In this document: one piece after another, positions 1-7,579 of the stretch | How positions within the stretch are numbered: position 1 is the stretch's first letter | How the letters are laid out: every line of letters begins with the position of its first letter | NCBI GenBank assembly: GCA_003646715.1 | Contig: QMLL01000015.1 | Coordinates: 1-12,733 of the forward strand | DNA: 12,733 bases | Source: Deltaproteobacteria bacterium | GTDB taxonomy: Bacteria > Desulfobacterota > Syntrophobacteria > B119-G9 | Direction: 5' to 3' | Position numbers and translations under genes: made by a program | The notes under the pieces: generated by a model | The model's input: the letters and a program-made list of their open reading frames with translations, nothing else | The model's database searches: none | Told to the model about the DNA's origin: nothing

Positions 1-35
1 GGGGGTCACAGGTTCAAGCCCTGTTCCGCCCATCA
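1..35 (+). tRNA. 3' part of a tRNA, probably tRNA-Val (5' end outside window)
   Basis: Only the T arm and the 3' acceptor strand are present. The T stem ACAGG (8-12) pairs with CCTGT (20-24) around the loop TTCAAGC (13-19). The acceptor 3' strand TCCGCCC (25-31) and discriminator A32 imply a 5' end beginning GGGCGGA. This acceptor, the preceding GGGTCAC variable region and the tRNA-Asp 11 bases downstream resemble deltaproteobacterial tRNA-Val, but the anticodon is not in the window, so the identity is inferred. After the discriminator the DNA reads TCA rather than CCA, so the CCA end would have to be added after transcription. Confidence 0.8.
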
Positions 36-46
36 TTAAATAAAGC

Positions 47-123
<77 letters not shown>

Positions 124-134
124 CAAGATAATAT

Positions 135-164
135 CCGATAAGCAGTGCTTATCGGTTTTTTTTT
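135..164 (+). terminator. Intrinsic terminator of the tRNA operon
   Basis: CCGATAAGC (135-143) pairs perfectly with GCTTATCGG (147-155) around a 3-base loop AGT. Nine T residues follow directly (156-164). It lies 11 bases after the tRNA-Asp CCA end. This is a textbook Rho-independent terminator and separates the tRNA unit from lpxC. Confidence 0.95.
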
Positions 165-286
165 GCCATAGCAATCGTTTTCTGTATGTTGCTAAAAAAC
201 CACAAGTAATTGGGTAGTGTTGTAAAAATGCAACATGTAGGGATATTAAAATAATTGATGGATCCATATCGTTTTTTAAATACAGA

Positions 287-292
287 TATAAT
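287..292 (+). promoter_or_regulatory. Possible -10 element upstream of lpxC
   Basis: A perfect TATAAT sits 114 bases before the chosen lpxC start, in the AT-rich gap (165-405) between the tRNA terminator and lpxC. No convincing -35 hexamer lies 16-18 bases upstream of it. A weaker alternative pair is TTGTAA (220-225) with GATATT (242-247), 16 bases apart. Nothing else gene-like is visible in this gap. Low confidence. Confidence 0.25.
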
Positions 293-393
293 ATCGAAAT
301 ATTGTGGAAGTCTAGTAAGTTATGCTCTTCGAAAAAGTTATAGTTTTTTTGGGTATATTAAAGCTTTGGAACGATCCTTGCTTGACCCATTGC

Positions 394-399
394 AGGGGG
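394..399 (+). promoter_or_regulatory. Ribosome binding site that fixes the lpxC start
   Basis: AGGGGG lies 6 bases before the ATG at 406. The upstream in-frame ATG at 400 touches this site with no spacer, and the more distal ATG at 322 has no such site and would add 28 residues foreign to LpxC. The ATG at 406 is therefore preferred. Confidence 0.8.
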
Positions 400-405
400 A
401 TGGGT

Positions 406-1323
406 ATGCGTAGAGTGCAAAAAACGATAGAAAATCGAATTGAATGTAACGGAGTAGGGCTTCACACGGGGAAAGAAGTATTACTATCTTTAAATCCTTT
501 GCCGCCGGACAGTGGTATCTGGTTCCGCCGCGTAGATTTACCTCACAAACCCTACATCAAAGCAACCGCCAACCATGTTACCCAGACTTCTCTCTGCACG
601 GTCATTGGCAATAACGGAAGTGGTGTGTCCACGGTAGAGCATCTGATGTCAGCCCTTGCCGGCATGGGTATACATAACATTTTGGTGGAAATTGATGCGC
701 CGGAAGTGCCTATTTTTGACGGAAGTGCCCAGCATTTTGTGGAACTTCTGCAGGAGGCTGGCATAAAGAACCAGAAAGTATCCAGTGAGGTTTTTGCTCT
801 GGATAAGAAATTCAGCATTTCCCAGGAAGACAAGAAAATTACGTACTATCCAAACAAGGAACTGATTGTTTCTTTTACCATAGACTTTGATCATCCGCTA
901 ATGAAGGAACAGGAATATACATTTAGGTTTTCAGAGGATAATTTCGTAGATGAAATAAGCAGGGCTCGAACCTTCGGGTTCTTAAGAGACGTGGAAGCGA
1001 TGAAAAAGTGCGGATATGCCCGTGGCGGATCCCTGGAAAATGCAGTTGTAATTGATGAAAATGGCATTTTAAATCCGGAAGGTTTGAGGTACCCCAACGA
1101 ATTTGTGCGCCACAAGATACTGGATTTCCTGGGAGACCTTTATTTGTATGGAATGCCTGTGCGCGGGCACTTTGTAGTCTACAAGTCTGGTCATACCTTG
1201 AATAACCTTTTCATTAAAGCCCTGAAAAACGGGAAAGAAAAAAAAGATGCCCATTCAGATTTCCAGGAAGCATCGCTAAGCATGTCTGTCAATCAGCGAG
1301 CTTTTACAATCTTACCAGCGTAA
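406..1323 (+). CDS. lpxC: UDP-3-O-acyl-N-acetylglucosamine deacetylase
   Basis: LpxC is the zinc enzyme that removes the acetyl group from UDP-3-O-acyl-GlcNAc, the committed step of lipid A synthesis in the cytoplasm. From the ATG at 406 the protein is 305 residues, the same length as the E. coli enzyme. It begins RRVQKTIENRIECNGVGLHTG, the usual LpxC N-terminus. Zinc ligands are His79 (in STVEH), His236 (VRHK) and Asp240 (ILDFLGD), with catalytic Glu78 and His263 (SGHTLNN). These match E. coli H79, H238, D242, E78 and H265 within two residues. A start at 322 is possible on paper but adds 28 residues unlike the family. The gene stands alone, converging on the LOG gene 23 bases downstream. Its presence shows a lipid A-making outer membrane. 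Confidence 0.97.
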   Translation: MRRVQKTIENRIECNGVGLHTGKEVLLSLNPLPPDSGIWFRRVDLPHKPYIKATANHVTQTSLCTVIGNNGSGVSTVEHLMSALAGMGIHNILVEIDAPEVPIFDGSAQHFVELLQEAGIKNQKVSSEVFALDKKFSISQEDKKITYYPNKELIVSFTIDFDHPLMKEQEYTFRFSEDNFVDEISRARTFGFLRDVEAMKKCGYARGGSLENAVVIDENGILNPEGLRYPNEFVRHKILDFLGDLYLYGMPVRGHFVVYKSGHTLNNLFIKALKNGKEKKDAHSDFQEASLSMSVNQRAFTILPA

Positions 1324-1345
1324 CGTATTTGGACTTGCCGCTTTA

Positions 1346-1370
1346 ATCACAAAATGATCATTTTTTTGAT
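1346..1370. terminator. Weak AT-rich hairpin between convergent lpxC and the LOG gene
   Basis: The perfect palindrome AAAATGATCATTTT (1351-1364) is followed by further T residues on the + strand and flanked by ATCA (1346-1349) and TGAT (1367-1370), which can also pair. It overlaps the last codons and stop of the LOG gene. It could act as a bidirectional terminator for the two convergent genes, but the stem is nearly all A-T and unstable. Confidence 0.3.
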
Positions 1371-2000
1371 GTGTTTTACAACCTCATCCGTATCATCCAT
1401 AACTTCAAAAAGATCGAGGTCTTCTTTGGATATCATTCCTTCACCGAGCAGCCTGTCACGTATCCAGTCTACGAGGCCGTTCCAATAACTGGAATCAAAA
1501 AGAATTACAGGAAAAGGTCTTATTCTGTGGGTTTGTATGAGGGTTAGGGCTTCGGACAGTTCGTCAAGGGTTCCGAAGCCACCTGGCATGACGATGTACG
1601 CCGTGGCGTAGCGTATGAACATTACTTTTCTAACAAAAAAATATCTGAAATTAAGCTTAATATTAGCATACGGATTGGGTATTTGTTCCATGGGAAGCTG
1701 GATGTTCAGGCCAACCGATTTGGCTCCACCTTCCGAGGCGCCTCTATTGGCTGCCTCCATCAACCCGCCTCCGCCGCCGGTTATCACATTGAAGCCTTCT
1801 TTTGCGAACTTATAGGCAAGATCATAAGTTTTCTTATAGATGTCTTCATCTTCTTTGACCCTTGCCGAACCGAAAATCGACACGGCAGGCTGAATTTCGG
1901 ACAATGCCTCTATCCCGTCAACGAATTCTGATAATATGCGAAATAGCCTCCAGGATTCATGTACTGTAAAAGTGTCAATCAGGTATTGGTTTTCAGGCAT
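1347..2000 (-). CDS. LOG-family protein (nucleoside 5'-monophosphate phosphoribohydrolase-like)
   Basis: A 217-residue Rossmann-fold protein of the LOG/TIGR00730 family, often misnamed lysine decarboxylase. Characterised members hydrolyse the N-glycosidic bond of nucleoside 5'-monophosphates (cytokinin ribotides in plants; AMP-type substrates in bacteria). The family marks are all visible: the glycine-rich GGGGGLMEAANRGA (75-88), the Arg-Lys pair in FFVRK (124-125), and PGGFGTLDE (139-147), whose Glu147 and threonine form the active site. The N-terminal 35 residues (HESWRLFRILSEFVDG) are the extension typical of the longer LOG subgroup. The start has GAAAGGA 7 bases upstream. The gene lies 49 bases downstream of the Lon-like gene on the same strand and is probably co-transcribed with it. 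Its natural substrate cannot be read from sequence. Confidence 0.92.
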   Translation of the reverse strand: MPENQYLIDTFTVHESWRLFRILSEFVDGIEALSEIQPAVSIFGSARVKEDEDIYKKTYDLAYKFAKEGFNVITGGGGGLMEAANRGASEGGAKSVGLNIQLPMEQIPNPYANIKLNFRYFFVRKVMFIRYATAYIVMPGGFGTLDELSEALTLIQTHRIRPFPVILFDSSYWNGLVDWIRDRLLGEGMISKEDLDLFEVMDDTDEVVKHIKKMIIL

Positions 2001-2049
2001 AATCCATCCTTTCTTCTGATAAATTGGTAGATTTATCCCTCAAACTTTT

Positions 2050-4482
2050 TTAAGATTCGTTGTTATTTTCTTTTTCGGATTCATCTTTTGACTTGCCAAA
2101 TTCTCTTGCTATTTCAGTGAGTTCTCTTAGCCGTGCGTCCACTTTTGCAAATAGAGTATTCTCGGGATAAGTCCCATCTTCCTGTAATTTTCCGGCTTCC
2201 ATGCCCATTAAAATTTCGACTCCCTCTTCCACGGTCTTGATGGGGTAGATATGGAATTTGCCATCTTTTGCAGCCTCAATCACTTCTTTTCTGAGCATAA
2301 GGTTTTTCACGTTTTTCTCTGGGATAATGACACCCTGTTTTCCGGTGAGTCCCTTGTTCTTGCATATATCGAAAAATCCTTCTATTTTTCTTGTAACGCC
2401 TCCCACCGGTTGAATTTCGCCTTTTTGGCTTACGGATCCTGTAACTGCAATTCCCTGGTAAATGGGTACATTGGCTAGGGCACTTAGCAACGCAAACAGT
2501 TCTGCGCTGGATGCGCTGTCTCCTTCGACCTTACTGTAGCTCTGCTCAAAGCATATGCTTGCGGTGAGGCTGATGGGTTTGTTATGTGCGAATCGTTCCT
2601 TTAAAAAACTGCTCAGGATCAAGATGGCCTTGTTATAGATGTTACCGCTCAGTTTCGATTCTCTGTCGATGGCAACAACGCCCTCTTTGCCCACCGCCAC
2701 GGTAACGGTGATCCTGTTTGGTTTACCGAATTCGTGATCTCCTAGCATCAATATAGAAATACCATTTACCTGCCCGACAATATACTTATCTGTTTCAACC
2801 CAGAATATGTCTCTGGTCACGAGTTCTTTGACCCGTTCTTCGATAAGGTTAGCGCGGTAAATTTTCTTGTTGATCGCTTTTTCAACATGTTCGGCGGTGA
2901 TGAATTCAGCGTTATCCTGGCCTGCCCAGTAATTGGCTTCCTTTATTACGTCGCTGATCTGGCCAAGTTTAAGAGTCAATTTTTCCCAGTCTTCCGTAAG
3001 TTCTATGCTATGTTCTAGGATTCGGGCAACACCTGTTTTGTCAAGGTGTCTGATCTTTTCTTCTTCACAGAACTTTGCAATGCATGATGCACACTGGAGT
3101 ATCATACCTTCATCTCGGGTTATCTGGTCATCCAGGTGCGCCTTAACTTTAAACATTTTTGGAAACTGATCGTCGTAGATGTAGAGTAGCTGATACAGGT
3201 AGTGATCACCGGTGAGGACCAGTTTCACATCCAGTGGTATGGGCTCTGGTTGAATAGTCCTGGTACTGAACAGGCCGTAGAGTTCACCGAGATCTTCGAT
3301 TTTTATTTCTTTGTTCTTGATTGCCCGTTTGAGAGCTTCCCAGGAAAGATACCACTTAAGCAGATCCAGGGCCTTAATTACAAGGTATCCCCCGTTGGCC
3401 CTGTGAAGAGCTCCGGCTTTTATCATGGTAAAATCCGTAACCAGTGCTCCGAACCACGCCTGGCGTTCGATGGAACCGAAGAGGTTCGGATACACGGGGT
3501 TGGATTCAATTATTACCGGTGCACCTTCACGTTCGGAATTGTCGATTAATACGTTTACATCATATCGTCTGAAGGCACTTTCTTTTGGCGGAAGCGGAAT
3601 GGGAAGTGCCTGTTGCTGATCCTGTTTTTTCTTAAAGTCTTCAATATTTTCAAGAACATCTTCCTGTACGCTATCAAGGTAAGCGAGTACTTGTTCTTCG
3701 TCTTTATATTTTTCCTTGTAACTTTCTATTAGATGGCCGACAACGTATAAAGCTGTGTCGTTATCCAGTTTTGTTTGTTTCTCCTTGTATTCGTTTTCAG
3801 CTTTCCGGATTTCTTTGATAGCTTCGCTCATCTTTTTATGAAACTTTTCGCTTCTTTCTTTCAGTTCCTTCCTTTCTTCCTCGCTAAGTTGAGCGATTTC
3901 TTCCTGGCTCATGGGTTCGTCATCTTTTGCAGGGACTATTACCATTCCGACCTGCGAAAACTGCAGTATGAACCCTTCGCTTTTTGCTTCGTCAGATAGC
4001 TCCTGGACGATTTTTCTTCTTTTTGCTTCGAACTCCTGTTTGAGCTCCTTTTCCTGGTTATGATAGTCGTCACTGTCAAAGACTTCCGGTATTCTGTTTT
4101 GAAGAGACCGAACCAGTTCGGCCATGTCTTTTTTAAGGACTTTTCCCTTTCCTGCCGAAAGCTTAAGACTCTTCGGTTTGTCAGGTTCCTTAAAGTTATA
4201 CACGTAGCACCAATCCGGAGGTGTTGGTTCTGTCTTTGCAACTCTTTCAAGGAACGTTTTGGCTATATATGTAAGACCTGTTTGAGGGGGACCAGCCACG
4301 TAAATGTTATATCCCAGGTCTTTCATTCCCATTCCGAATTTTATGGCTTCTATGGCTCTTTCCTGCCCGATTACCCCCTCTTCGGGCGGGCTGAGTTCCT
4401 TGGTTGTATTAAAAGGCAGCTTATCGGTGTCAATTCGAGCTCTCAACTGATCAACCGGTACTTCGGAAAAGGGCTTTGCCAT
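2050..4482 (-). CDS. Lon-like protease with degenerate ATPase domain (AAA_32 / LonC-YcbZ type)
   Basis: An 810-residue protein with an AAA_32-like N-terminal part, a long charged helical middle (about residues 130-300, rich in Lys and Glu, probably coiled coil) and a C-terminal Lon protease domain. The proteolytic dyad is intact: Ser656 in EGDSASSAE and Lys699 in GGVTRK, 43 residues apart exactly as in E. coli Lon (S679/K722). The ATPase motifs are damaged. The P-loop reads GPPQTGLT (64-71), with Leu70 in place of the Walker A lysine. The segment expected to carry Walker B (NGGYLVIK, 363-370) has Lys instead of acidic residues. Related proteins are annotated as Lon-related ATP-dependent proteases, yet Meiothermus LonC is described as ATP-independent. 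It probably degrades unfolded cytoplasmic proteins, but substrates are unknown. AAGGAGG (4491-4497) lies 8 bases before the start. Confidence 0.93.
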   Translation of the reverse strand: MAKPFSEVPVDQLRARIDTDKLPFNTTKELSPPEEGVIGQERAIEAIKFGMGMKDLGYNIYVAGPPQTGLTYIAKTFLERVAKTEPTPPDWCYVYNFKEPDKPKSLKLSAGKGKVLKKDMAELVRSLQNRIPEVFDSDDYHNQEKELKQEFEAKRRKIVQELSDEAKSEGFILQFSQVGMVIVPAKDDEPMSQEEIAQLSEEERKELKERSEKFHKKMSEAIKEIRKAENEYKEKQTKLDNDTALYVVGHLIESYKEKYKDEEQVLAYLDSVQEDVLENIEDFKKKQDQQQALPIPLPPKESAFRRYDVNVLIDNSEREGAPVIIESNPVYPNLFGSIERQAWFGALVTDFTMIKAGALHRANGGYLVIKALDLLKWYLSWEALKRAIKNKEIKIEDLGELYGLFSTRTIQPEPIPLDVKLVLTGDHYLYQLLYIYDDQFPKMFKVKAHLDDQITRDEGMILQCASCIAKFCEEEKIRHLDKTGVARILEHSIELTEDWEKLTLKLGQISDVIKEANYWAGQDNAEFITAEHVEKAINKKIYRANLIEERVKELVTRDIFWVETDKYIVGQVNGISILMLGDHEFGKPNRITVTVAVGKEGVVAIDRESKLSGNIYNKAILILSSFLKERFAHNKPISLTASICFEQSYSKVEGDSASSAELFALLSALANVPIYQGIAVTGSVSQKGEIQPVGGVTRKIEGFFDICKNKGLTGKQGVIIPEKNVKNLMLRKEVIEAAKDGKFHIYPIKTVEEGVEILMGMEAGKLQEDGTYPENTLFAKVDARLRELTEIAREFGKSKDESEKENNNES

Positions 4483-4590
4483 TATTTCTTCCTCCTTGAA
4501 TTGTTTTGCTCGTTTTGTCCCTGATTTAAAACAAAAAAATATCGATACGTAACTATTGGCAGAACTAGACTTTTTACAAATTTATCAAAC

Positions 4591-4618
4591 ATTATCAAGT
4601 TCAAACTTAAAAGGTCAA
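4591..4618 (-). promoter_or_regulatory. Candidate sigma-70 promoter for the Lon-like gene
   Basis: Read on the - strand, TTGACC (4618-4613) is followed after 16 bases by GATAAT (4596-4591), each matching consensus at five of six positions. The spacer holds a 5-bp inverted repeat, AAGTT-TG-AACTT (4608-4597), a possible operator. The start codon is about 110 bases downstream. No sigma-32-type heat-shock promoter was recognised. The remaining gap (4483-4656) shows no other feature. Confidence 0.5.
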
Positions 4619-4656
4619 CATTTGGAGCCGAGTCTCACTGCCAAAGCAAGTTTGTT

Positions 4657-5469
4657 TCAGTCGTCCAGAGGCCACAACAGATGTAATGATGCCAGGCTTT
4701 GCCACAGCGTTTCTTCCTGGTGTGGTTCTAGGGTGATTGTTGGTTTTATGCTTTCTTGCTTAAGGTAGTTGAAAAGTCCAACAAAGTCCACTTTTCCTTT
4801 ACCTATAGCCAGGTGAGTATCCTCTTTCCCGTCATTGTCGTGCAGATGAACTTCGCAAATTTTGTCTCCCAGAGCATCAAGCCATGTTTTGAGGCTTGCT
4901 CTGCTAAACACGTTGTGGTGGCCAACATCCAAACAAAAGCCGAATTTGTCCGACTTTATGGCATCGAATAGAGCCCGATGCACTTCCGGTGTCTCTTCGA
5001 ACACGTTTTCCAGAAGAAGTTTAAAATTCAGGCGTTCGGCTGTTTCGACAAAAGGTTTCCAGGTTTCTATGCTCCTTGATAGCCATTCTTCCCAGTTCTC
5101 TCTGTAATGACGTCTGTCATAACCTGTATGACATACCACGCTTTCAGGTTCAAAAACGGGAACTATCTCAAAAAACCTTTCCAATCTTTCTCTGGTGGCT
5201 TTGAGTAACATCCGGTCAAGAGCCCCCGGTACGAGGTCCATAAAGGGGCCATGGAGTGTAATTTTGCGGTTGTGTTTTTTTAGAATTTCGGTTATTCGTC
5301 TGAAGTCGAGCAACGGTGTGGTGTCGAGAGTATCCGCATCAATACCGATCTCGGGATTCGCATTGTGCTCGAGGAAAATGTTCAAATAACGATCCTTGAG
5401 ATAACGATAGGGAATGTTTATCTGAACTTTTGCCAATAAATCCGAGTATTGTGTTTTGGGTTCTTTCAT
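4657..5469 (-). CDS. Sugar phosphate isomerase/epimerase-like TIM-barrel protein
   Basis: A 270-residue protein of the xylose-isomerase-like / AP-endonuclease-2 TIM-barrel superfamily. Likely metal ligands and active-site residues occur in the expected order: His73 (TLHGPF), His114 (VCHTG), Glu154 (LLENVFEE), Asp181 and His184 (LDVGHHN), His208 and His210 (EVHLHDNDG), His219 (DTHLAIGKG) and Glu248 (TLEPH). The HLHDN and GKG signatures favour sugar isomerase or epimerase-like members over true endonuclease IV, which is usually about 280 residues with a different set of motifs. The substrate is unknown. AGGA lies 8 bases before the ATG. It precedes the Lon-like gene on the same strand but is separated by 174 bases with a separate candidate promoter, so it may be its own unit. 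An assignment as endonuclease IV is less likely but not excluded. Confidence 0.85.
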   Translation of the reverse strand: MKEPKTQYSDLLAKVQINIPYRYLKDRYLNIFLEHNANPEIGIDADTLDTTPLLDFRRITEILKKHNRKITLHGPFMDLVPGALDRMLLKATRERLERFFEIVPVFEPESVVCHTGYDRRHYRENWEEWLSRSIETWKPFVETAERLNFKLLLENVFEETPEVHRALFDAIKSDKFGFCLDVGHHNVFSRASLKTWLDALGDKICEVHLHDNDGKEDTHLAIGKGKVDFVGLFNYLKQESIKPTITLEPHQEETLWQSLASLHLLWPLDD

Positions 5470-5607
5470 AGCATTATTCCTGTGGACGAGGTAATTTAAC
5501 TACTCAGGTTTCGAAGTATTAAGTGAACGTATGAAACGATTGTAGACTAAAGTGTTCAAAAAATCTACCAGAATGGGATTAAATATTCCGTTAATCGGGG
5601 GGATAGA

Positions 5608-5940
5608 GTGAAACAGTACAGGATAGATGAGCTCAGAGAAGAAGATTATTATAAGTTGCTGGACTACTTAAGGGAAAATGCGGATCACAGTCCAATGCAG
5701 GAGGTCTACTGGATAAACCTTCCAGAAGAGCTCTATAGCGATATACAGAAGGAGCATAAGGAATGCCAGCCCTTTTACATTGCCGTTAACTTGAGTTTTA
5801 AGTCTATTAGCTTCGAATGGCTGATACGAAGTCGACAAAAACTCCACTGCAAATGTATCCAGTATGCAAATAAGGCTCAGCGCGACTACATCATCGACCT
5901 TGCCGACAGCATTTTCGAAAAGCTTGGCATAAGATCATAG
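5608..5940 (+). CDS. Conserved-looking hypothetical protein, 110 residues
   Basis: I do not recognise a named family. The protein is soluble, charged and probably mostly helical, without signal peptide or membrane segment. The C-terminal third is the most distinctive part: a basic stretch (LIRSRQKLHCKC, residues about 72-83) with a Cys-x-Cys, then a helix (AQRDYIIDLADSIFEKLGI). The start is GTG at 5608 with a G-rich GGGGGGA (5597-5603) just upstream; no in-frame ATG is available nearby. It is divergent from the TIM-barrel gene across 138 bases in which no clear promoter was found, and its last 6 bases overlap the end of convergent aroC. Codon use resembles the neighbours. The reading frame, ribosome binding site and exact packing against aroC support it being a real gene. 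Confidence 0.75.
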   Translation: MKQYRIDELREEDYYKLLDYLRENADHSPMQEVYWINLPEELYSDIQKEHKECQPFYIAVNLSFKSISFEWLIRSRQKLHCKCIQYANKAQRDYIIDLADSIFEKLGIRS

Positions 5941-7008
5941 CTTTGTGTTAAGGTGTTCTCTGGCAACTTGAGCCAGCAGAAAATCTGCAAGAGTCAGTTT
6001 TACCATTGCTGCACAAACAGGGACGATTCGTGGTATTGCTGACACGTCGTGTCTCCCCTTCGTGCTGATTGTAGCAGGGTTACCATCTGTATCTATTGTT
6101 TTTTGCTCAATTTCAATACTAGGGATTGGTTTGATGGCAACTCTCACAACTACATCCTGGCCTGTGGAGATGCCTCCGAGTATTCCCCCTGAATTGTTTG
6201 ATTCGAAACCTTCCGGGGTTATTTGATCGTTGTTCTGTGAGCCCAGGAGTTCTGCTGCTTGGAACCCGGAACCAATTTCAACTCCTTTAACCGCTCCAAT
6301 AGACATAAGTGCACCTGCCAGTGCAGCGTCTAGCTTGCCAAAAACCGGCTCTCCCAATCCGGGCTGACATCCCGAAGCCACAACTTCTACCACGCCACCC
6401 AGGGAATCTCCCGCTTTTTTCACCTCCGCCAATCTTCTTAACATTTCTTTTGACGCTTCTTCATCGGGGCAAAAAAGAGGATTTTCTTCGATGATGTTTA
6501 AGTCCTTTTTGCTTATCTCAATTCCCCCGAGGCAAACTGTGTAGGCAAGCACCTTAATCCCGTATTTATCAAGAAGTTTTTGCGCCACGGCTCCTGATGC
6601 CACTCTGGCCACGGTCTCCCTACCAGATGCTCTACCCCCACCTCTCCAATCCCTGATTCCGTATTTTTTCTGATACGTATAATCGGCATGCCCGGGTCGA
6701 AATAAAACCTTTATCTTTTCATAAGCACTGCTGTCCACGTCTTTGTTCCAGACAATGAGGGAAATGGGTGTTCCGGTGGTTTTACCCTCGAAGGTTCCTG
6801 ACAGAATTTGAACCCTATCCGGTTCTTTCCTGCTGGTTGTGATTCCTTTTTTGCCGGGGCGTCTCATTTCCAGCTCATGTTGGATGTCATCTTCCGTGAG
6901 AGGCAATTGGGCGGGGCATCCATCAATAACTGCACCCAATGCAAGGCCGTGCGATTCACCCCACGTTGTTACTCTGAAAAATTGACCAAACGTGTTTCCG
7001 TTAAGCAT
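5935..7008 (-). CDS. aroC: Chorismate synthase
   Basis: This 357-residue enzyme converts 5-enolpyruvylshikimate-3-phosphate to chorismate using reduced FMN, the last step of the shikimate pathway. All three family signatures are present: GESHGLALGAVIDGCPA near residue 17, GGGRASGRETVARV in the middle, and RHDVSAIPRIVPV near the C-terminus. Length matches typical bacterial AroC (about 350-390). The start overlaps the 3' end of aroK by 8 bases, with AGGTGG just upstream inside aroK, so the two genes are translationally coupled in one operon. The stop overlaps the convergent 110-residue gene by 6 bases. Confidence 0.98.
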   Translation of the reverse strand: MLNGNTFGQFFRVTTWGESHGLALGAVIDGCPAQLPLTEDDIQHELEMRRPGKKGITTSRKEPDRVQILSGTFEGKTTGTPISLIVWNKDVDSSAYEKIKVLFRPGHADYTYQKKYGIRDWRGGGRASGRETVARVASGAVAQKLLDKYGIKVLAYTVCLGGIEISKKDLNIIEENPLFCPDEEASKEMLRRLAEVKKAGDSLGGVVEVVASGCQPGLGEPVFGKLDAALAGALMSIGAVKGVEIGSGFQAAELLGSQNNDQITPEGFESNNSGGILGGISTGQDVVVRVAIKPIPSIEIEQKTIDTDGNPATISTKGRHDVSAIPRIVPVCAAMVKLTLADFLLAQVAREHLNTKL

Positions 7009-7579
7009 TTTCCACCTTTTCTTTAAAACGTTTTATGATTTGCTCTGTAACGTTTGTCGGAGAAAGCATGTCCGTAGATAAAGAAAAATGTGCTGTTTCT
7101 TTATAATACTTTAAGCGTTCTTGCAGTATTTCATCCACTTCATCCAGCAGATCCTTGCCTGACAGTGGTGGACGCTGTTCCAGTTTGTCCAAGTCTTTTG
7201 CTAACCTCTTCTTAATTGTTTCAGGAGATGCCTTTAGCCACACAACGAAAAAATGTTTTTTTAACGTTTCCCTGTTTTGCTCATGAAGAATAATACCACC
7301 ACCAGTAGATACTATTATCCTGTTTCTTGTAGCAAGCTCATCTAACAGTGTGGATTCTACCTGTCTAAAGTAGTCCCAACCACGTTCCCTTACCATTTCC
7401 TCAATATTCAACTTTTCTCTTCTGGATATTTCGGTGTCCATGTCCATAAAATCGTACTGGAGTAATTGTGCCAGCTTTTCGCCGACTGTCGTTTTACCCG
7501 TAGCTCTATAACCTATCAGTGCTATCCCGGACGCTTTTGCTCTTGACCGATTTTGTTTCTCAATTAAAATGCTTTGCAT
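7001..7579 (-). CDS. aroK: Shikimate kinase
   Basis: Phosphorylates shikimate at the 3-hydroxyl with ATP, two steps before chorismate. From the ATG at 7579 the protein is 192 residues. It shows the P-loop GYRATGKTT (23-31), the shikimate-binding MDMD (Asp48), Arg72 in YFRQVE, the glycine triplet STGGG (93-95) and the lid arginine in QRPPL (Arg136). The family usually has about 170 residues; the surplus is a short basic N-terminal tail. Upstream in-frame TTG codons (7594, 7588) are alternative starts, but none has a clear ribosome binding site. The ATG at 7579 overlaps the start codon of the divergent acyltransferase gene. A possible -10 (TATATT, 7598-7593) lacks a good -35. Whichever start is used, its promoter must lie within the acyltransferase coding region. 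Confidence 0.95.
   Translation of the reverse strand: MQSILIEKQNRSRAKASGIALIGYRATGKTTVGEKLAQLLQYDFMDMDTEISRREKLNIEEMVRERGWDYFRQVESTLLDELATRNRIIVSTGGGIILHEQNRETLKKHFFVVWLKASPETIKKRLAKDLDKLEQRPPLSGKDLLDEVDEILQERLKYYKETAHFSLSTDMLSPTNVTEQIIKRFKEKVENA
7543..7570 (+). promoter_or_regulatory. Sigma-70-like promoter inside aroK driving the acyltransferase gene
   Basis: TTGACC (7543-7548) and TAAAAT (7565-7570) are separated by 16 bases, each with one mismatch to consensus. It lies within the 5' coding part of aroK on the opposite strand. Transcription would start near 7577-7578, at the ATG of the acyltransferase gene, giving a leaderless message. No Shine-Dalgarno sequence is visible before that ATG, which agrees with this reading. 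Confidence 0.55.

Noticed and set aside
218..235. Inverted repeat TGTTG (218-222) and CAACA (231-235) upstream of lpxC
   Set aside because: Five base pairs with an 8-base AT-rich loop and no T tract; too weak to call an operator or terminator.
4060..4524. 154-codon open frame on the + strand, antisense to the Lon-like gene
   Set aside because: Shadow of the Lon-like coding frame; Phe/Cys/Arg-rich composition, no family motif and no ribosome binding site.
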